From Streptomyces sp. R41 (lineage in GTDB: Bacteria; Actinomycetota; Actinomycetes; Streptomycetales; Streptomycetaceae), in NCBI RefSeq assembly GCF_041053055.1, contig NZ_CP163443.1, positions 868,001-932,000 of the forward strand: a stretch of 64,000 nt of DNA, written 5' to 3'. Both the position numbers and the translations under genes were made by a program. The notes under the pieces were generated by a model, which worked only from the letters and a program-made list of their open reading frames with translations, ran no database searches and had not been told where the DNA came from. Numbering within the stretch: position 1 is the first letter of the stretch; each line of letters opens with the position of its first letter. This document shows positions 52,492 to 61,899 of this stretch, in pieces.

Positions 52492-53045
52492 TCAGCCCAG
52501 AGGCACTGTGGCGAACGACTCCCACTCGTACATCTGGTGGTCGCGGTGCAACACGATGAGTTCCGCGCTGGAGATCCGCGCCCGGGCCGGTGTGAGGTCA
52601 AGGCCGGCGAGGGCCTGGGCGACCGGCTCGGCGGGGCCGTCGCCAGCGCTGTAGGCGACAGAGACGTGCGGGGGGAACCCCTCGGCTCGCTCCGGTACCT
52701 CGCCGAGGACGTCACCGATCGCGGAGCGGATGCCATCGCGGATCTGGCGTACCGGCCCGTCCGGGTGGACGCGCAGCAGAATGGCCTCGGGATCGATGAC
52801 GGCAGAGCCGATCTCGATGTTGAAGGCCGGACGGCGGCGGCGAGCCGCTCGCGGGCCGCCTGCACGATTTCCTGGACGTCCGCTTCCTTGGCCTCGCCGA
52901 CGAAGCCGATCCCCTGCATGGTGAGATGCAGCCACCGGTCCGGGATAAGCGTGACGTGGTTGCCGAGCGGCGCCAGAGCGGACCGGTATTCGGCGGCGAG
53001 CCGGTGCACATCGTCCTGGCCCTCGCATGTCAGGTGCCACGTATA
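52492..53045 (-). pseudogene. 2'-5' RNA ligase (2H phosphoesterase) family, truncated and frameshifted
   Basis: The reading RRFYTWHLTCEGQDDVHRLA, EYRSALAPLGNHVTLIPDRW, LHLTMQGIGFVGEAKEADVQ carries the first H-x-T motif (HLT). A one-base frameshift near 52835 follows. The other frame continues FNIEIGSAVIDPEAILLRVH, GFPPHVSVAYSAGDGPAEPV (second H-x-S/T motif, HVS) and ends HQMYEWESFATVPLG. The N-terminus begins right after a stop codon with no start, so both the 5' end and the frame are lost. Members are cyclic phosphodiesterases or ligases acting on RNA ends. Confidence 0.65.
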
Positions 53046-53131
53046 GAAGCGACGGCCCGCACTTCAACCGGGCCGCCACCACCAGTGATTCCGCATGTTC
53101 TCGGTGTCAGGTGTCATGACCCGAGATCCAA

Positions 53132-53490
53132 TCAGGCTGCGCCCTGCCCTGGCGAGAGTGCGAGATGCCGCGGAGCCGAGCCCAGGCAGAAGTCCTCGAC
53201 GGCTGCGCGCAGGCCCACCGCAGCCGATCCGGACGACGTCCCGCGGCCGATGCCCGAAGTCAGCTCGTGCAGCCGCTGGGTGACCGGTGCCAGGCGGTGG
53301 TCCGGCGGCAGGGCCAACCCAGGCGCCAGCGCCTCCAGCGCCCCCTCGGCTTCCCCGGTCGCGAGGTGCACGGCAGCCCTGCTGATGTGAATCTGGGCCT
53401 CGGTGCCGTAGGCGCGCACGGGCTGTGCGGCCAGCAGCTGGGCGGCGTAGTCAACTACGCGCAGGACATCCGGCCGGTTCACCGATCCGC
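53132..53490 (-). pseudogene. C-terminal fragment of an XRE-type regulator
   Basis: The minus-strand tail VNRPDVLRVVDYAAQLLAAQ, GTEAQIHISRAAVHLATGEA, EGALEALAPGLALPPDHRLA, AVGLRAAVEDFCLGSAPRHL is the TPR-like helical C-terminus seen in large Streptomyces XRE-type helix-turn-helix regulators. The DNA-binding N-terminus is absent; at 53490 the sequence switches to another gene on the opposite strand. The family assignment is moderate. Confidence 0.4.
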
Positions 53491-53492
53491 AG

Positions 53493-54267
53493 GTGGACGG
53501 CGGCCGCATAGTACTCCTGCCGGGCGGGCTGGCAGGAGAAGAGCCCTCCCCCACGTCATCGGCATCGCTGATCGCGTCCCTAGAACTGCTGCGCGCGCTG
53601 ATCGAGGCCGGTTCACACACCGCCCTCTTCAGCCTCGAGCAGCTCCTGGACGAGCAGGGCCGGAGCGACGCCGCGACATCACTGCTGCCCGTCGCCGCGG
53701 AGAACGGCAACGACCACGCCGTTGTCGAGCTGGCGTTGCGCTGGTACCGGACCCAGCCCGAGCAGGCTCGGGCCCTGTTGGAGCGCTGCCGACGCACCGG
53801 TCGCATCCGGGTCGTGCTGTCGGCTGCGCGTCTGTTGCTGAAACAGCCCTGGCCTGCCGCACGACGCCTGGCCGAGGATTTCCTCAACCACCTGGCCCAG
53901 GACGGCTCGACCGCAGCACAAATGACCCTGGCTACGTGGCAGTTGGACCAGTGGCAGCAGAGCGAACCCGCGGCAGGCGCACCCGTGCCGCCGGTCATCC
54001 TCACGCTGGTGGAACAGACATCCGCGCACGTGACCGAGGCCCGCCGGCTGCTGGGCCTGCACGCGCTGACCATTGCCGATACGGTGCAGGCTGACCATTG
54101 CCGATACGGTGCAGGCGGAGCACTTCTTCCGCGGCGCCATCGACGGCGGTGACTACACCGTGCTGGCCGATCTCGCCCGGCTCCGGCATCCCCACACCCC
54201 GGACGAACAAACCCAGTTGATGCGCTACGGCCTGGAAGCCGACGGCACCACCAGCCCGGCGTGGTAG
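53493..54267 (+). pseudogene. Helical-repeat protein broken by a 25-nt tandem duplication
   Basis: A repetitive helical protein reads LELLRALIEAGSHTALFSLE, QLLDEQGRSDAATSLLPVAA, HAVVELALRWYRTQPEQARA, LLERCRRTGRIRVVLSAARL. It ends, after a frame change, EHFFRGAIDGGDYTVLADLA, RLRHPHTPDEQTQLMRYGLE and ADGTTSPAW. The frame change is caused exactly by duplication of 25 nt (54066-54090 copied at 54091-54115). Removing one copy restores ALTIADTVQAEHFFRGA. The 5' end joins an unrelated fragment at 53490, so the protein is also N-terminally truncated. Repeats resemble TPR/Sel1-like helical pairs. Confidence 0.6.
54066..54115 (+). repeat. 25-bp perfect tandem duplication
   Basis: Two adjacent identical 25-nt units begin CTGACCATTGCCGATACGGT and end GCAGG. 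Because 25 is not a multiple of 3, the duplication shifts the reading frame of the surrounding gene. Confidence 0.95.
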
Positions 54268-54564
54268 ACCGTGCGCGGGCCAGCGCTGCCGCAGGCGGCC
54301 CGGCCCGGTCTTCAACGGCACCACACGACGTCGCCGGGGTCGTGGCTGCCGCGTGCGAAGGAACCGTGACGGGGCGCGCGGCAGACGAGAGGTCGGCGCC
54401 CGCTGTCGGGCAGGACTGCGAGACCGGCGCGGCAGACGGGCCACAGTTATGGCATCAACGTCGCTGCTCAAGACCCGTGTTCCGGCACGGACAACGTCAA
54501 CGGCCAGTTCCACTGGGGCTGTTGTTGCTGATCCCCAGCGCTTTAGCCGATATAACGATCTGCC
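54268..54564 (+). other. Stretch without a supported gene
   Basis: One plus-strand frame ends in a Cys-rich tail (YGINVAAQDPCSGTDNVNGQ, then FHWGCCC and a stop near 54530), which resembles the end of a secreted peptide. No start or signal sequence could be found in the same frame. Confidence 0.25.
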
Positions 54565-55203
54565 ATGACGAACATCGCAGCGCCGAGCGAGACCTTCTGG
54601 ACGGCCCTGGGCGCGGTGGGTGCCATGCTCGCCCTCCCGACCGCGCTCTTTATCGGATGGCTCGGCTATCGGGCAGTTTGGCCGCGACGGCGCATCGAGT
54701 GGTCGGCACGGGTCAGCCCGCTCACGCACACCGCTGCACACGGTGCATTGACCATCACGCACGGCAGCACGACACTGAGCAACCCGCACGTGGTGGAGGT
54801 CGACCTGTCCAACGCCGGCAACAAGGACCTGGAGACCGCACACTTCAACGGCCAGCCCATAGAGATCACATCCACAGCCGACGTGGTCGCCGTCCTCAAC
54901 CAGACGTCGAGGCCTACCTCGCAGCGTGTGCTGCCCGCCACCCGCCACACCAACGTCCTCAGCCTGACTACCGCAACTCCCCTCCACCAGGGCCAGACAC
55001 TGACGTACGTCATCCTGGTCGACGGTCCCGACCCACAGATCAACCTGCGCGCGTCGGCGAGCAACACCCACATCAAACGCCAGACCCGGCTGACCCCCGA
55101 CGAGATCATCCGCATGTACTACAGCCGCATGTCCCAGGTCGTGGGGGCCAGCGCTGGAACAGGTGTCCTCTACCTCATCACGCTGCTGATCTTCAGAGCC
55201 TGA
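54565..55203 (+). CDS. Hypothetical protein with terminal membrane segments, 212 aa
   Basis: An N-terminal membrane helix (about 12-36, GAVGAMLALPTALFIGWLGY) and a C-terminal one (about 192-210, ASAGTGVLYLITLLIF) bracket a beta-rich domain (RIEWSARVSPLTHT, NPHVVEVDLSNAGNKDLETA, GQTLTYVILVDGPDPQINLR). This looks like a soluble sensor or binding domain tethered at both ends. The family is not recognised. ATG 54565 begins the first hydrophobic segment in good register. It is intact. Confidence 0.65.
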   Translation: MTNIAAPSETFWTALGAVGAMLALPTALFIGWLGYRAVWPRRRIEWSARVSPLTHTAAHGALTITHGSTTLSNPHVVEVDLSNAGNKDLETAHFNGQPIEITSTADVVAVLNQTSRPTSQRVLPATRHTNVLSLTTATPLHQGQTLTYVILVDGPDPQINLRASASNTHIKRQTRLTPDEIIRMYYSRMSQVVGASAGTGVLYLITLLIFRA

Positions 55204-55932
55204 GCGTGCGAGGAGCAGACCTGGTCCCGCACGGGAGAGGAAGTTCGTTTTGTGGCCTCGCGCTGCTGTGGAGTCCGCGTGGGAAAGGCGCAGACAGTCG
55301 AAGATCATCCCGGCAAGGCCATCACTGGTGCTGCGCGGACGAGGGCTCGATGCGTGCAGGCGAGGGGACGAGATGGGCCGTCAAGAGCCTGCCGGGGGGT
55401 GGTGTTCGAGGGGCGGGGTTGGCTCGCTTGCGTGGTGAGATCGGCGCGTCGGCTGCGACAATGAGCAGCCGGACGGGGCGGGTGGGCCGACTGTACGGCA
55501 GGTGCGGGTGCGAGACCCGTGAGAGTGGTGGGGAACGTGGGGGCGTGGTTTGAGCGCATGGCGGCGATCCCTGGCATCGCCTTCGCCGGGAGCCCAGGGG
55601 TCGTGCGTGCGGCGGTTTCGCCTACGTCCCTGTCGGCACTGCCCCCGACCTCGCAGCAGCCACAGCCTGGGCTCACGGACTCAATTCCCACGAATCGACC
55701 GATCAAGAGTAGGGCGGCCTCGGTAGAGGCGCCCGGTGCACCAGCGTCGGTTCGAAGGCCGTCTTTCATATCCCGAACACGACGCCTTTGACCGGCCAGG
55801 CCAGCGCCCTGCGCATGGTGGTCCGGCATCCTCGGGGTCAGCCGTGGCCGCGCGGTGTTCGGCCTCCGTCCGTGTCGCCGGGCCGTCGATGTCCCGAGTC
55901 CGACGAGCCGGTGGCGGAGGGGTGGCGCAGCC
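55204..55932 (+). other. 730-bp stretch without a supported gene
   Basis: No frame shows motifs or convincing codon bias. The region separates the tethered membrane protein from the 3' end of the HEAT-repeat gene and may contain that gene's terminator, though no clear hairpin was identified. Confidence 0.35.
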
Positions 55933-58056
55933 TCAGGCTGTTCGCGGAGCGGGGGCTCCCGGCGCTGCAGGATCGAGCCGGGCGATGAGGGTACAGCCGA
56001 CCCGCTGGAGTGCCTCGTCGTGATCGATGCTGTGGAACCTGCCGCCGCGTCGGGGCTGGGCCAGTTGCTCGCGGAGCAGGGGCAGGGCCGGTGCCGCGAG
56101 GGGGCCCATGCGGTCCAGGCAGTCCACGACGTGGTTGGCCGTCGCGGAGTTTTTGGCCATGGCCTGCAGCAGGGCGTCCAGGACAGCCGGTGCCTCGGCC
56201 TGGCCGCCGATCTCCCAGAGCGCGGCCGCGCAGTGCACCCGAACCCATTCGTAGTCCTGCGTCAGGAGGCCGCGCAGGCGCGGCAGTGCGACGGAGGCGG
56301 GCGGGCCTATCTCGCCGAGCAGATCAGCCGCGTCACTGATCCGGAAGGTGATGCGGTCGTCGAGGAGGCCGAGCAGGAGCGGCATGACCTCGCTCAGGTC
56401 ACCGCCGACGGCCCACAGCGCGGCGACGGCGGCAGGCCGTACGTGCGCGTCGGTGGCGGTGGTCAGCGACCGGATCGTGTCCCGTGCGCCGGTCGCCGCC
56501 GGGCCGAACGCCCCCAGTGCCTTCAGGGCCGATCGCGTGACGCCGTGGCGCTCATGGCGCACCGCGGCGCCGAGCGTGTCCACAACCACAGGAACCGCAG
56601 CCGGGTCGCCCAGCGCGGCCAGGGCGGAGAGGATCGCGTTGGCGCTCATCTCGGTCCACTGCTGGGAGAGGTCGATCCGGCGCAGGTGGTCGCAGAGCCG
56701 GGGCACCAACTGGTCCGCCGCCTGCGGCAGATGCCCTGCGACCTGGATCGCGCGCCAGGCGTCGACGTCGCTGTCCAGCGCGGCCAGCAGACTCGGCAGC
56801 GCGCGTGCGTCGCCGAGGCGTACCAAGGCCCGGACGGCCTCCTGGTGGCTTTTGCGCAGCAGCGCTTGCGGTGCGGCCCATACGTTAGGGCTGTGCGCCG
56901 TGCGTTGGGCGTCGATGTGCGCGGCGAGTGCCTCCCGGGCCGGGGCGGCGATCGGGTGGCAGGACTCCAGGACGGCCGCGGCCTCGGCGGCGACCTCCTG
57001 GTCGGCCGTGGTGAGTTGGTCGGTGACCAGCAGAAGGAGCCGGGTGTGGTCCCCGCGCCAGGTCCGCATCAGCTCCCCGCTCATACGGACCGCGTCCAGG
57101 CGCGAGCCGGGGTCGGGGCTGCTCAGCTGCTCGGCCAGCACAGCGGTGCGCTCGGGCACCTGGGCCCCCAGGGCTTCGTGGAACGTACGCAGTAGGGCCG
57201 TGGTCGGTGCGTGCACGCGCGTGTGCCGGTCGAGATCCTCGAAGGCGGCGACGATCTGGGGCGCAACTGTGTCCGCGGGTGTTGCTGGGCGGTTCGGGGC
57301 CGGCGCGATCCGCCGCACGGGTAGGGCGCGGGCGGTCTCGCGCAGCAGGCCGACGGCGGCCGGTACGACGTCCTCGCCGATCTCATCCGGGGCGCAGCGG
57401 GCCCGCTGGACCAGGGCCGCAAGCCGGGTCGCCGGGCTCTGGGCCGGGTCGGCGGCTAGCACGGCGAGCCAGTCCATCACCTGTTGCGAGACCGCCGGCA
57501 GGCGCAGTGCCAGGGTGGCCGCCGCCTCCACGATCCGCAGCCGCGCCGCGATGCCGCGCTCGGCGGCCAGCCGCTCGCGCAGCACCGCGGCGGCCCGGTC
57601 GGCGTCGTCGAGGAAAAGCCCGAGCCCGGGAATCGCGGCCAGACGCACGTCCGGGTCGGGGTCGCGGGCGAGTTCGGCGAACTCCACACCCCGCTCGCAC
57701 AGGAAGGCGACGGCCTGCGCGCAGCCCATCGGCGGGTAGTACTCGATCTCGGTGCCGTCGTCCTCGAAGCCCCGCTCCAGGGACTCCCGGCCGATGCTGA
57801 CCAGCAGCGCGACGACGGCGGCCCGGTCGGGCGTGGCGACGTCGGCGGCCAGCTCGAACAGGAAGGGCAGGCTGGCTGCCGTGGGCGGGTACACGCTGCC
57901 CTGGTGGTGGACCGCGCCGTAGAAGCGGTCGAGGGCCTTGTGGCGTGCCCCGGCGTCCGAGGAGCGCAGCGCCCACAGCAGCGCCGGTACCTCCTCGGCC
58001 GAGCCGTACGCGTGCTCCATCGAGGCCCAGTCGATGTCCTGAAGTCTGTCGAACAT
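55933..58056 (-). CDS. HEAT-repeat protein, 707 aa
   Basis: Starting MFDRLQDIDWASMEHAYGSA, the protein is built almost entirely of paired helices in HEAT/PBS-lyase style (PDPDVRLAAIPGLGLFLDDA, QEAVRALVRLGDARALPSLL, AILSALAALGDPAAVPVVVD, VRPAAVAALWAVGGDLSEVM, VRVHCAAALWEIGGQAEAPA). The opening block with AVHHQGSVYPPTAASLPFLF is shared by a large family of Streptomyces HEAT proteins. It is probably a cytoplasmic protein-protein interaction scaffold; no enzyme motif is present. The start at 58056 is chosen by family N-terminus. Longer upstream frame is unlike the family. Confidence 0.8.
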   Translation of the reverse strand: MFDRLQDIDWASMEHAYGSAEEVPALLWALRSSDAGARHKALDRFYGAVHHQGSVYPPTAASLPFLFELAADVATPDRAAVVALLVSIGRESLERGFEDDGTEIEYYPPMGCAQAVAFLCERGVEFAELARDPDPDVRLAAIPGLGLFLDDADRAAAVLRERLAAERGIAARLRIVEAAATLALRLPAVSQQVMDWLAVLAADPAQSPATRLAALVQRARCAPDEIGEDVVPAAVGLLRETARALPVRRIAPAPNRPATPADTVAPQIVAAFEDLDRHTRVHAPTTALLRTFHEALGAQVPERTAVLAEQLSSPDPGSRLDAVRMSGELMRTWRGDHTRLLLLVTDQLTTADQEVAAEAAAVLESCHPIAAPAREALAAHIDAQRTAHSPNVWAAPQALLRKSHQEAVRALVRLGDARALPSLLAALDSDVDAWRAIQVAGHLPQAADQLVPRLCDHLRRIDLSQQWTEMSANAILSALAALGDPAAVPVVVDTLGAAVRHERHGVTRSALKALGAFGPAATGARDTIRSLTTATDAHVRPAAVAALWAVGGDLSEVMPLLLGLLDDRITFRISDAADLLGEIGPPASVALPRLRGLLTQDYEWVRVHCAAALWEIGGQAEAPAVLDALLQAMAKNSATANHVVDCLDRMGPLAAPALPLLREQLAQPRRGGRFHSIDHDEALQRVGCTLIARLDPAAPGAPAPRTA

Positions 58057-58232
58057 GATCAGAACCATGCCAGGCGGCACTGACAACAGGGGCGTCCCAA
58101 GCCACATCAAGCGGTCGTCGTAAGGGCCTGTTGAACCAGCGTCGCGAGGTGCCGGAGGGGGACGCATGCCTCGGATACAGGCAGCTCCAGCAGCCAGACG
58201 GGCTGGTGATGGGCAGCCGAGGGTGTGAAACA

Positions 58233-58445
58233 TCAGGAGAAGTCGAGGCGGTGGAATTCCCAGATGGCGCCGTCGGGGTCGGTCAGTTCGATCCGGCAGC
58301 CGCACCCATCGCCCTTCCAGTCCAGTGCAGTCAGGTCTGCTTCGTCCAGAGAGGGAGCGCGAGGAAGCAACCGGGCACGGTCGCTGAGCAGTTCGGCGGC
58401 CGCGCTGAGGGCCTGATGGAGATCGACGTGTGGTCCGCGGCAAGA
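58233..58445 (-). pseudogene. C-terminal fragment of a hypothetical protein
   Basis: A minus-strand frame without a start reads HVDLHQALSAAAELLSDRAR, LLPRAPSLDEADLTALDWKG, CGCRIELTDPDGAIWEFHRL, DFS-stop. It is coherent and protein-like, with a beta-rich end, but the 5' part of the gene is missing. Family unknown. Confidence 0.45.
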
Positions 58446-59051
58446 CCGACGGGACCGGTTCGGTCACCGCGGGCGCGTGGCGCGCCCGCGCCTCGACGCG
58501 CCCGAAGTCCGTCGGTACCGCACGACGGCGAGCCGATCACCGCGAACGATCGAGCCGGCCGCGCGAGCAGTCCTGCTGACCGCTTCGGCGTCCGGGGCTC
58601 CCCCGACTCGCTGCAACCGGAGCAAGGAACTGCTGGCCATGAGTAGGGTTGCACGTCGTCGGCAGACTGATCGGCACTTATGTGACCACTGCGGCCCCGG
58701 ATCCGGACCCGGCCGGTCAATCGCCCTGGGGTGGTGGTCCAGGCGTTCGCGTCGGGTGACTGTCCCGGCGTGGAGAGGACCGTCGCGGTCCGGCGGGGCG
58801 CCACGGCGTGTGGGGAAGCGATCGGCAAGGGAAGCGGTCGACGAGGTTCATGTGTCGGTGCGGGCCTGGCCGTGGTCGGCGCGGCGGGCGCTGAGGGCCA
58901 GATTGCCTTCGCCTTGCGTGCGGCGTTCGTCTCAATGCGGGTGCGGACCGCCGTGGGGCGCGCGATCCGGGATCCTGGTCGGCCGGGGGTGCGGCCGTGT
59001 TGCTGTGTGGGCAGGCGTCCGGCGTTCCGGAGTGGGGCGGCTCGGGCCGCG
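58446..59051 (+). other. 600-bp stretch without a supported gene
   Basis: Arg/Pro-rich frames on both strands are typical of non-coding high-GC DNA. I found no motif or good start. Confidence 0.35.
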
Positions 59052-59498
59052 TCAGCTGTGGTTCAGGGACCACACGACCTGGTCCTCGTACCAGCGGGCG
59101 GCGCTGACACCGTGCCACGAGGCCGCTTCGTCGACCTGGTCCTCGTACCAGCGGGCGGCGCTGACACCGTGCCACGAGGCCGCTTCGTCGACCTGGTCCT
59201 CGTACCAGCGGGCGGCGCTGACGCCGCGCCACGAGGCCGCTTCGCCCTCGTGGTCCGCAGCCCGTACGTAGCGCACAGTGTCCTGCCCACGGTGGTCGTC
59301 GCGGCGGTCGTCGTCCGTATGGCGGCCGACTTGCTCGCTGCTGGTCGCTGAGGTGGCGGACACGTACTGCGTGTGCTGCGCGGGCACCGAAGTCGTGGCT
59401 GCCGACGCCGAGCCGCCGGCTCCGAGAAGGGCTCCGCCGGCCAGTGCCGTGGAGGCGAGTGCGATCGAGACGCGCTTGGTCATGCTGTTCATGGTCAT
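59052..59498 (-). CDS. Secreted protein ending in three 19-residue tandem repeats, 148 aa
   Basis: The signal peptide (about 1-34, RVSIALASTALAGGALLGAG, ending SASA) leads to a polar, His/Asp-rich middle (about 35-88). Three tandem repeats of 19 residues follow (DEAASWHGVSAARWYEDQV; the first copy starts GEAASWRG). The repeats are amphipathic and rich in Trp, and the protein ends VWSLNHS. ATG 59498 follows AAGGGAA. No known family; it could be a wall-binding or aggregation peptide. It is divergent from a TetR gene 256 nt away, with TetR-type boxes in between. Confidence 0.65.
   Translation of the reverse strand: MTMNSMTKRVSIALASTALAGGALLGAGGSASAATTSVPAQHTQYVSATSATSSEQVGRHTDDDRRDDHRGQDTVRYVRAADHEGEAASWRGVSAARWYEDQVDEAASWHGVSAARWYEDQVDEAASWHGVSAARWYEDQVVWSLNHS
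59076..59246 (-). repeat. Three 57-bp tandem coding repeats
   Basis: Units begin at 59076, 59133 and 59190. The first two (in plus coordinates) are identical apart from the edges, and the third differs at a few bases. The unit encodes 19 residues, and the near identity at DNA level indicates recent expansion or homogenisation. Confidence 0.9.
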
Positions 59499-59603
59499 TT
59501 CCCTTGCGAGACTGCCGCGGTTTCGCCGAACTGGCGGCCGCCGCTTCTATGTGAACCGAGATCCGGAAATCCCGGGTCAGTCGGCTTGCCGCAAGGTCAT
59601 CCG

Positions 59604-59743
59604 GAGGGGTGCCTCACGTTCGGCTCTGCCACCGTACCCGAGGGGTGCCTCATGTTTGCGGTGAGGCTCATCACAGCACGTCGGAGGGGTGAGATTGCGA
59701 TCGGAAACATGACAACTACCGAATCCGAGGGGTGCCTCATGTT
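59604..59743. promoter_or_regulatory. Three TetR-type operator boxes
   Basis: Three near-identical 17-mers, GAGGGGTGCCTCA(C/T)GTT, lie at 59604-59620, 59640-59656 and 59727-59743, in the same direction. Each contains the palindrome GAGG-GGTG-CCTC. The last ends 11 nt before the TetR start codon, so it overlaps the ribosome binding region. The first two could control the divergent secreted-protein gene as well. Confidence 0.65.
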
Positions 59744-59754
59744 ACGCTCGAGCC

Positions 59755-60450
59755 ATGAGCCACCACCACGCCCCGTCCGTGAGGGAGACACCGGCGAAAC
59801 CCCTGCGCCGTGACGCACAGCGCAACAGGGACGCGATCGTGGCCGCCGCCCGCACGGCCTTCTCCGAGCAGGGCCTCGGGGCATCCCTGGAGGGCGTCGC
59901 CCGCGAGGCCGGCGTCGCGATCGGCACGCTCTACCGCCACTTCCCCACCCGGCTCGACCTGGTCGAAACACTCTTCAACGCGAAGTACACGGAACTGCTC
60001 ACCACCGCGGAAGAAGCCGCGGCCATGGACGACGCCTGGGAGGGGTTCTGCCGCTACCTGGAAAAACTCTGCAAGCTGCAGGCCTGCGACCGCGCCTTCA
60101 ACGACCTGGTCTCGGCACGGCTGCCCCTTCACGTGGCCGGCCGCGAGATGTACGAACGCACCAAGGAACTCGGCATCCAGATCATGCGCAACGCCCAGGA
60201 ACAGGGCGTCCTGCGCGGCGACGTCACCGCGCAGGACATCGCCTTCGTGATCTGGTCCCAGGCCGGGATCATCCAGGCCACACGCACCATCGCCCCCCAA
60301 GCCTGGCGCCGCCACCTCCACCTGATGCTCGACGCCTTCCGCACCGAGGGCGCCCACGAACTGCCCGAACCTCCTCTGACCAGCGAGCAGGTCGACCAGA
60401 CCCTCGTCACTCTCGAGTGCACCAAAGAGGACTGCCGCGAGCAGTCCTGA
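59755..60450 (+). CDS. TetR-family regulator, 231 aa
   Basis: Helix-turn-helix: NRDAIVAAARTAFSEQGLGA, SLEGVAREAGVAIGTLYRHF, PTRLDLVETLFNAKYTELL. The C-terminal domain has a putative cap LTSEQVDQTLVTLECTKEDC. The A-I-G-T-L-Y-R-H-F recognition helix is of the common actinobacterial AcrR/TetR_C_33-like type. The gene is preceded by three operator-like boxes, suggesting autoregulation. No obvious downstream operon follows. Confidence 0.85.
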   Translation: MSHHHAPSVRETPAKPLRRDAQRNRDAIVAAARTAFSEQGLGASLEGVAREAGVAIGTLYRHFPTRLDLVETLFNAKYTELLTTAEEAAAMDDAWEGFCRYLEKLCKLQACDRAFNDLVSARLPLHVAGREMYERTKELGIQIMRNAQEQGVLRGDVTAQDIAFVIWSQAGIIQATRTIAPQAWRRHLHLMLDAFRTEGAHELPEPPLTSEQVDQTLVTLECTKEDCREQS

Positions 60451-61288
60451 CCACACGAGAGACGAGGCCGCGGACAACAGCTGCGCATCACACCGGACCG
60501 GCGCCACACCGGACCGGTACCTCCGCCGACCGGCCGGGAAGACCCGGACAGCACTCCGGGCGGCAGGACCACGGGCCGTCCGACCGCCGTCTTCCGGCTG
60601 CCCCGGCCCGTGCTGTCACACGCCGCCGGCACCTCACAGGGCATCCGCAGACGCCAGCGGCTTAGGGCCTGTCCGATGCGTCGGCAGGGTTCGCTTGCTG
60701 CTTTCTAGGCTGGAGCGGTGGACAACGAGCTCGCTCATGAGGGAAACGCCTTCATCAACGGCGCGGTACCACTTGCCCAGGCGGACCGCGCATCCCAGCA
60801 GTGGTGAAAGGGGCCCGCCGCGGCATCGGCATGCGAAAGGCGTTACCCGTCGAGGCCACGTCTCGTCACGGTCCGCAGCCCCGCGCGCAGGGCGCGGTCT
60901 GCGCCACGTTGCTCCGCTGGTGCCGTCGCGTCCCCGTCGGAAGTGAGCCATGCTGCGGCAGTGCACGTTCGGCGAGACGATTCCTGCGCAGGGCGTGTCG
61001 GCGAGTGTCCTCATCAGCTCTCCCCTCGCGGCACGACAAGCGACCGTAGGCACCTGGCGTTGCTACTGGGGAAATTTCGCTGAGACGGGGATGCGTCGAA
61101 GACGAGGCTGAGCAGGCGTGCAAAGCAGATTCAGTGAGATTGAGGCTCAGAGGCCTCCAGCTTCAGCGACATGGGAGCAGGTGGCGTGAGACGGAACACC
61201 CACCTCCGCAGCACCTCTCTGAGCGCAACCTCCGCACCTGCTATGGCGGTCGGCATGAGAATGACATGGCCTTTCGTCACTCATGCCA
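60451..61288 (+). other. 840-bp stretch without a supported gene
   Basis: There is no recognisable coding sequence. It lies between the TetR gene and the left end of the IS630 element. A short motif TTAGGGCCTGTCCGATGCGT at about 60661 resembles the termini of some Streptomyces IS elements, but no partner repeat was found. Confidence 0.35.
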
Positions 61289-61359
61289 CTGAACCTGAAA
61301 GCGTGATGTCGGTCCCGTTCGTCGGACATCGGGCCCTCCGAGCCGGTAGTCCAGTGCGG

Positions 61360-61899
61360 GTGAGGTATGCACAGGGCGGCGGGTTGACCGACGCTGGGAG
61401 GACAGCGCGGGAGCGTTTGCGGCTGCAGGCCGTCGAGCGTTTCGAGGGCGGGCAGAAGAACGCGGAGATCGCGGTCGCGTTGCGGGTGAGCCTGCGTTCG
61501 GTGGAGCGGTGGCGCCGGGCTTGGCGCGAGCAGGGCGAGGCCGGCGTGCTGTCGAAGGGCTCGCCGGGGCGCTCGAAGCTCAGCGAAGCCCAGGTCGTGA
61601 GACTGGAACGGGAGTTGGAGCGCGGTCCGCTGGCTCATGGGTGGGTGGATCAGCGGTGGACGTTGGCGCGGATCAAGACGTTGATCGGTCGGTTGTTCCA
61701 CGTCTCCTACACCGTCGAGGGCACCTGGCAGCTGCTGCGGCGGCACGGTTGGTCATGGCAGCAGCCCACGCGGCGGGCGATCGAGCGTGACGATGACGCG
61801 GTCGAGGTGTGGAAGAAGGAGATCTGGCCGCGGGTAAGAGCACCGCGGCGGAGCGCGGCGCCTACCTGGTCTTCGAGGACGAGGCCGGGCAGTCGATGA
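61360..61899 (+). CDS. IS630 transposase OrfA (copy 3)
   Basis: GTG 61360 gives MRYAQGGGLTDAGRTARERL, then EIAVALRVSLRSVERWRRAW (helix-turn-helix), SKLSEAQVVRLERELERGPL, DQRWTLARIKTLIGRLFHVS and WQLLRRHGWSWQQPTRRAIE. An earlier in-frame start at 61171 would lie outside the element and is rejected. It is intact; OrfB follows in the -1 frame. Confidence 0.75.
   Translation: MRYAQGGGLTDAGRTARERLRLQAVERFEGGQKNAEIAVALRVSLRSVERWRRAWREQGEAGVLSKGSPGRSKLSEAQVVRLERELERGPLAHGWVDQRWTLARIKTLIGRLFHVSYTVEGTWQLLRRHGWSWQQPTRRAIERDDDAVEVWKKEIWPRVRAPRRSAAPTWSSRTRPGSR

Noticed and set aside
59076..59246. CRISPR-like array
   Set aside because: The repeats are adjacent with no unique spacers and encode protein repeats.
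58717..59351. Repetitive frames on both strands around 59076-59246
   Set aside because: They are alternative readings of the 57-bp repeats; only the minus-strand frame with a signal peptide is biologically coherent.
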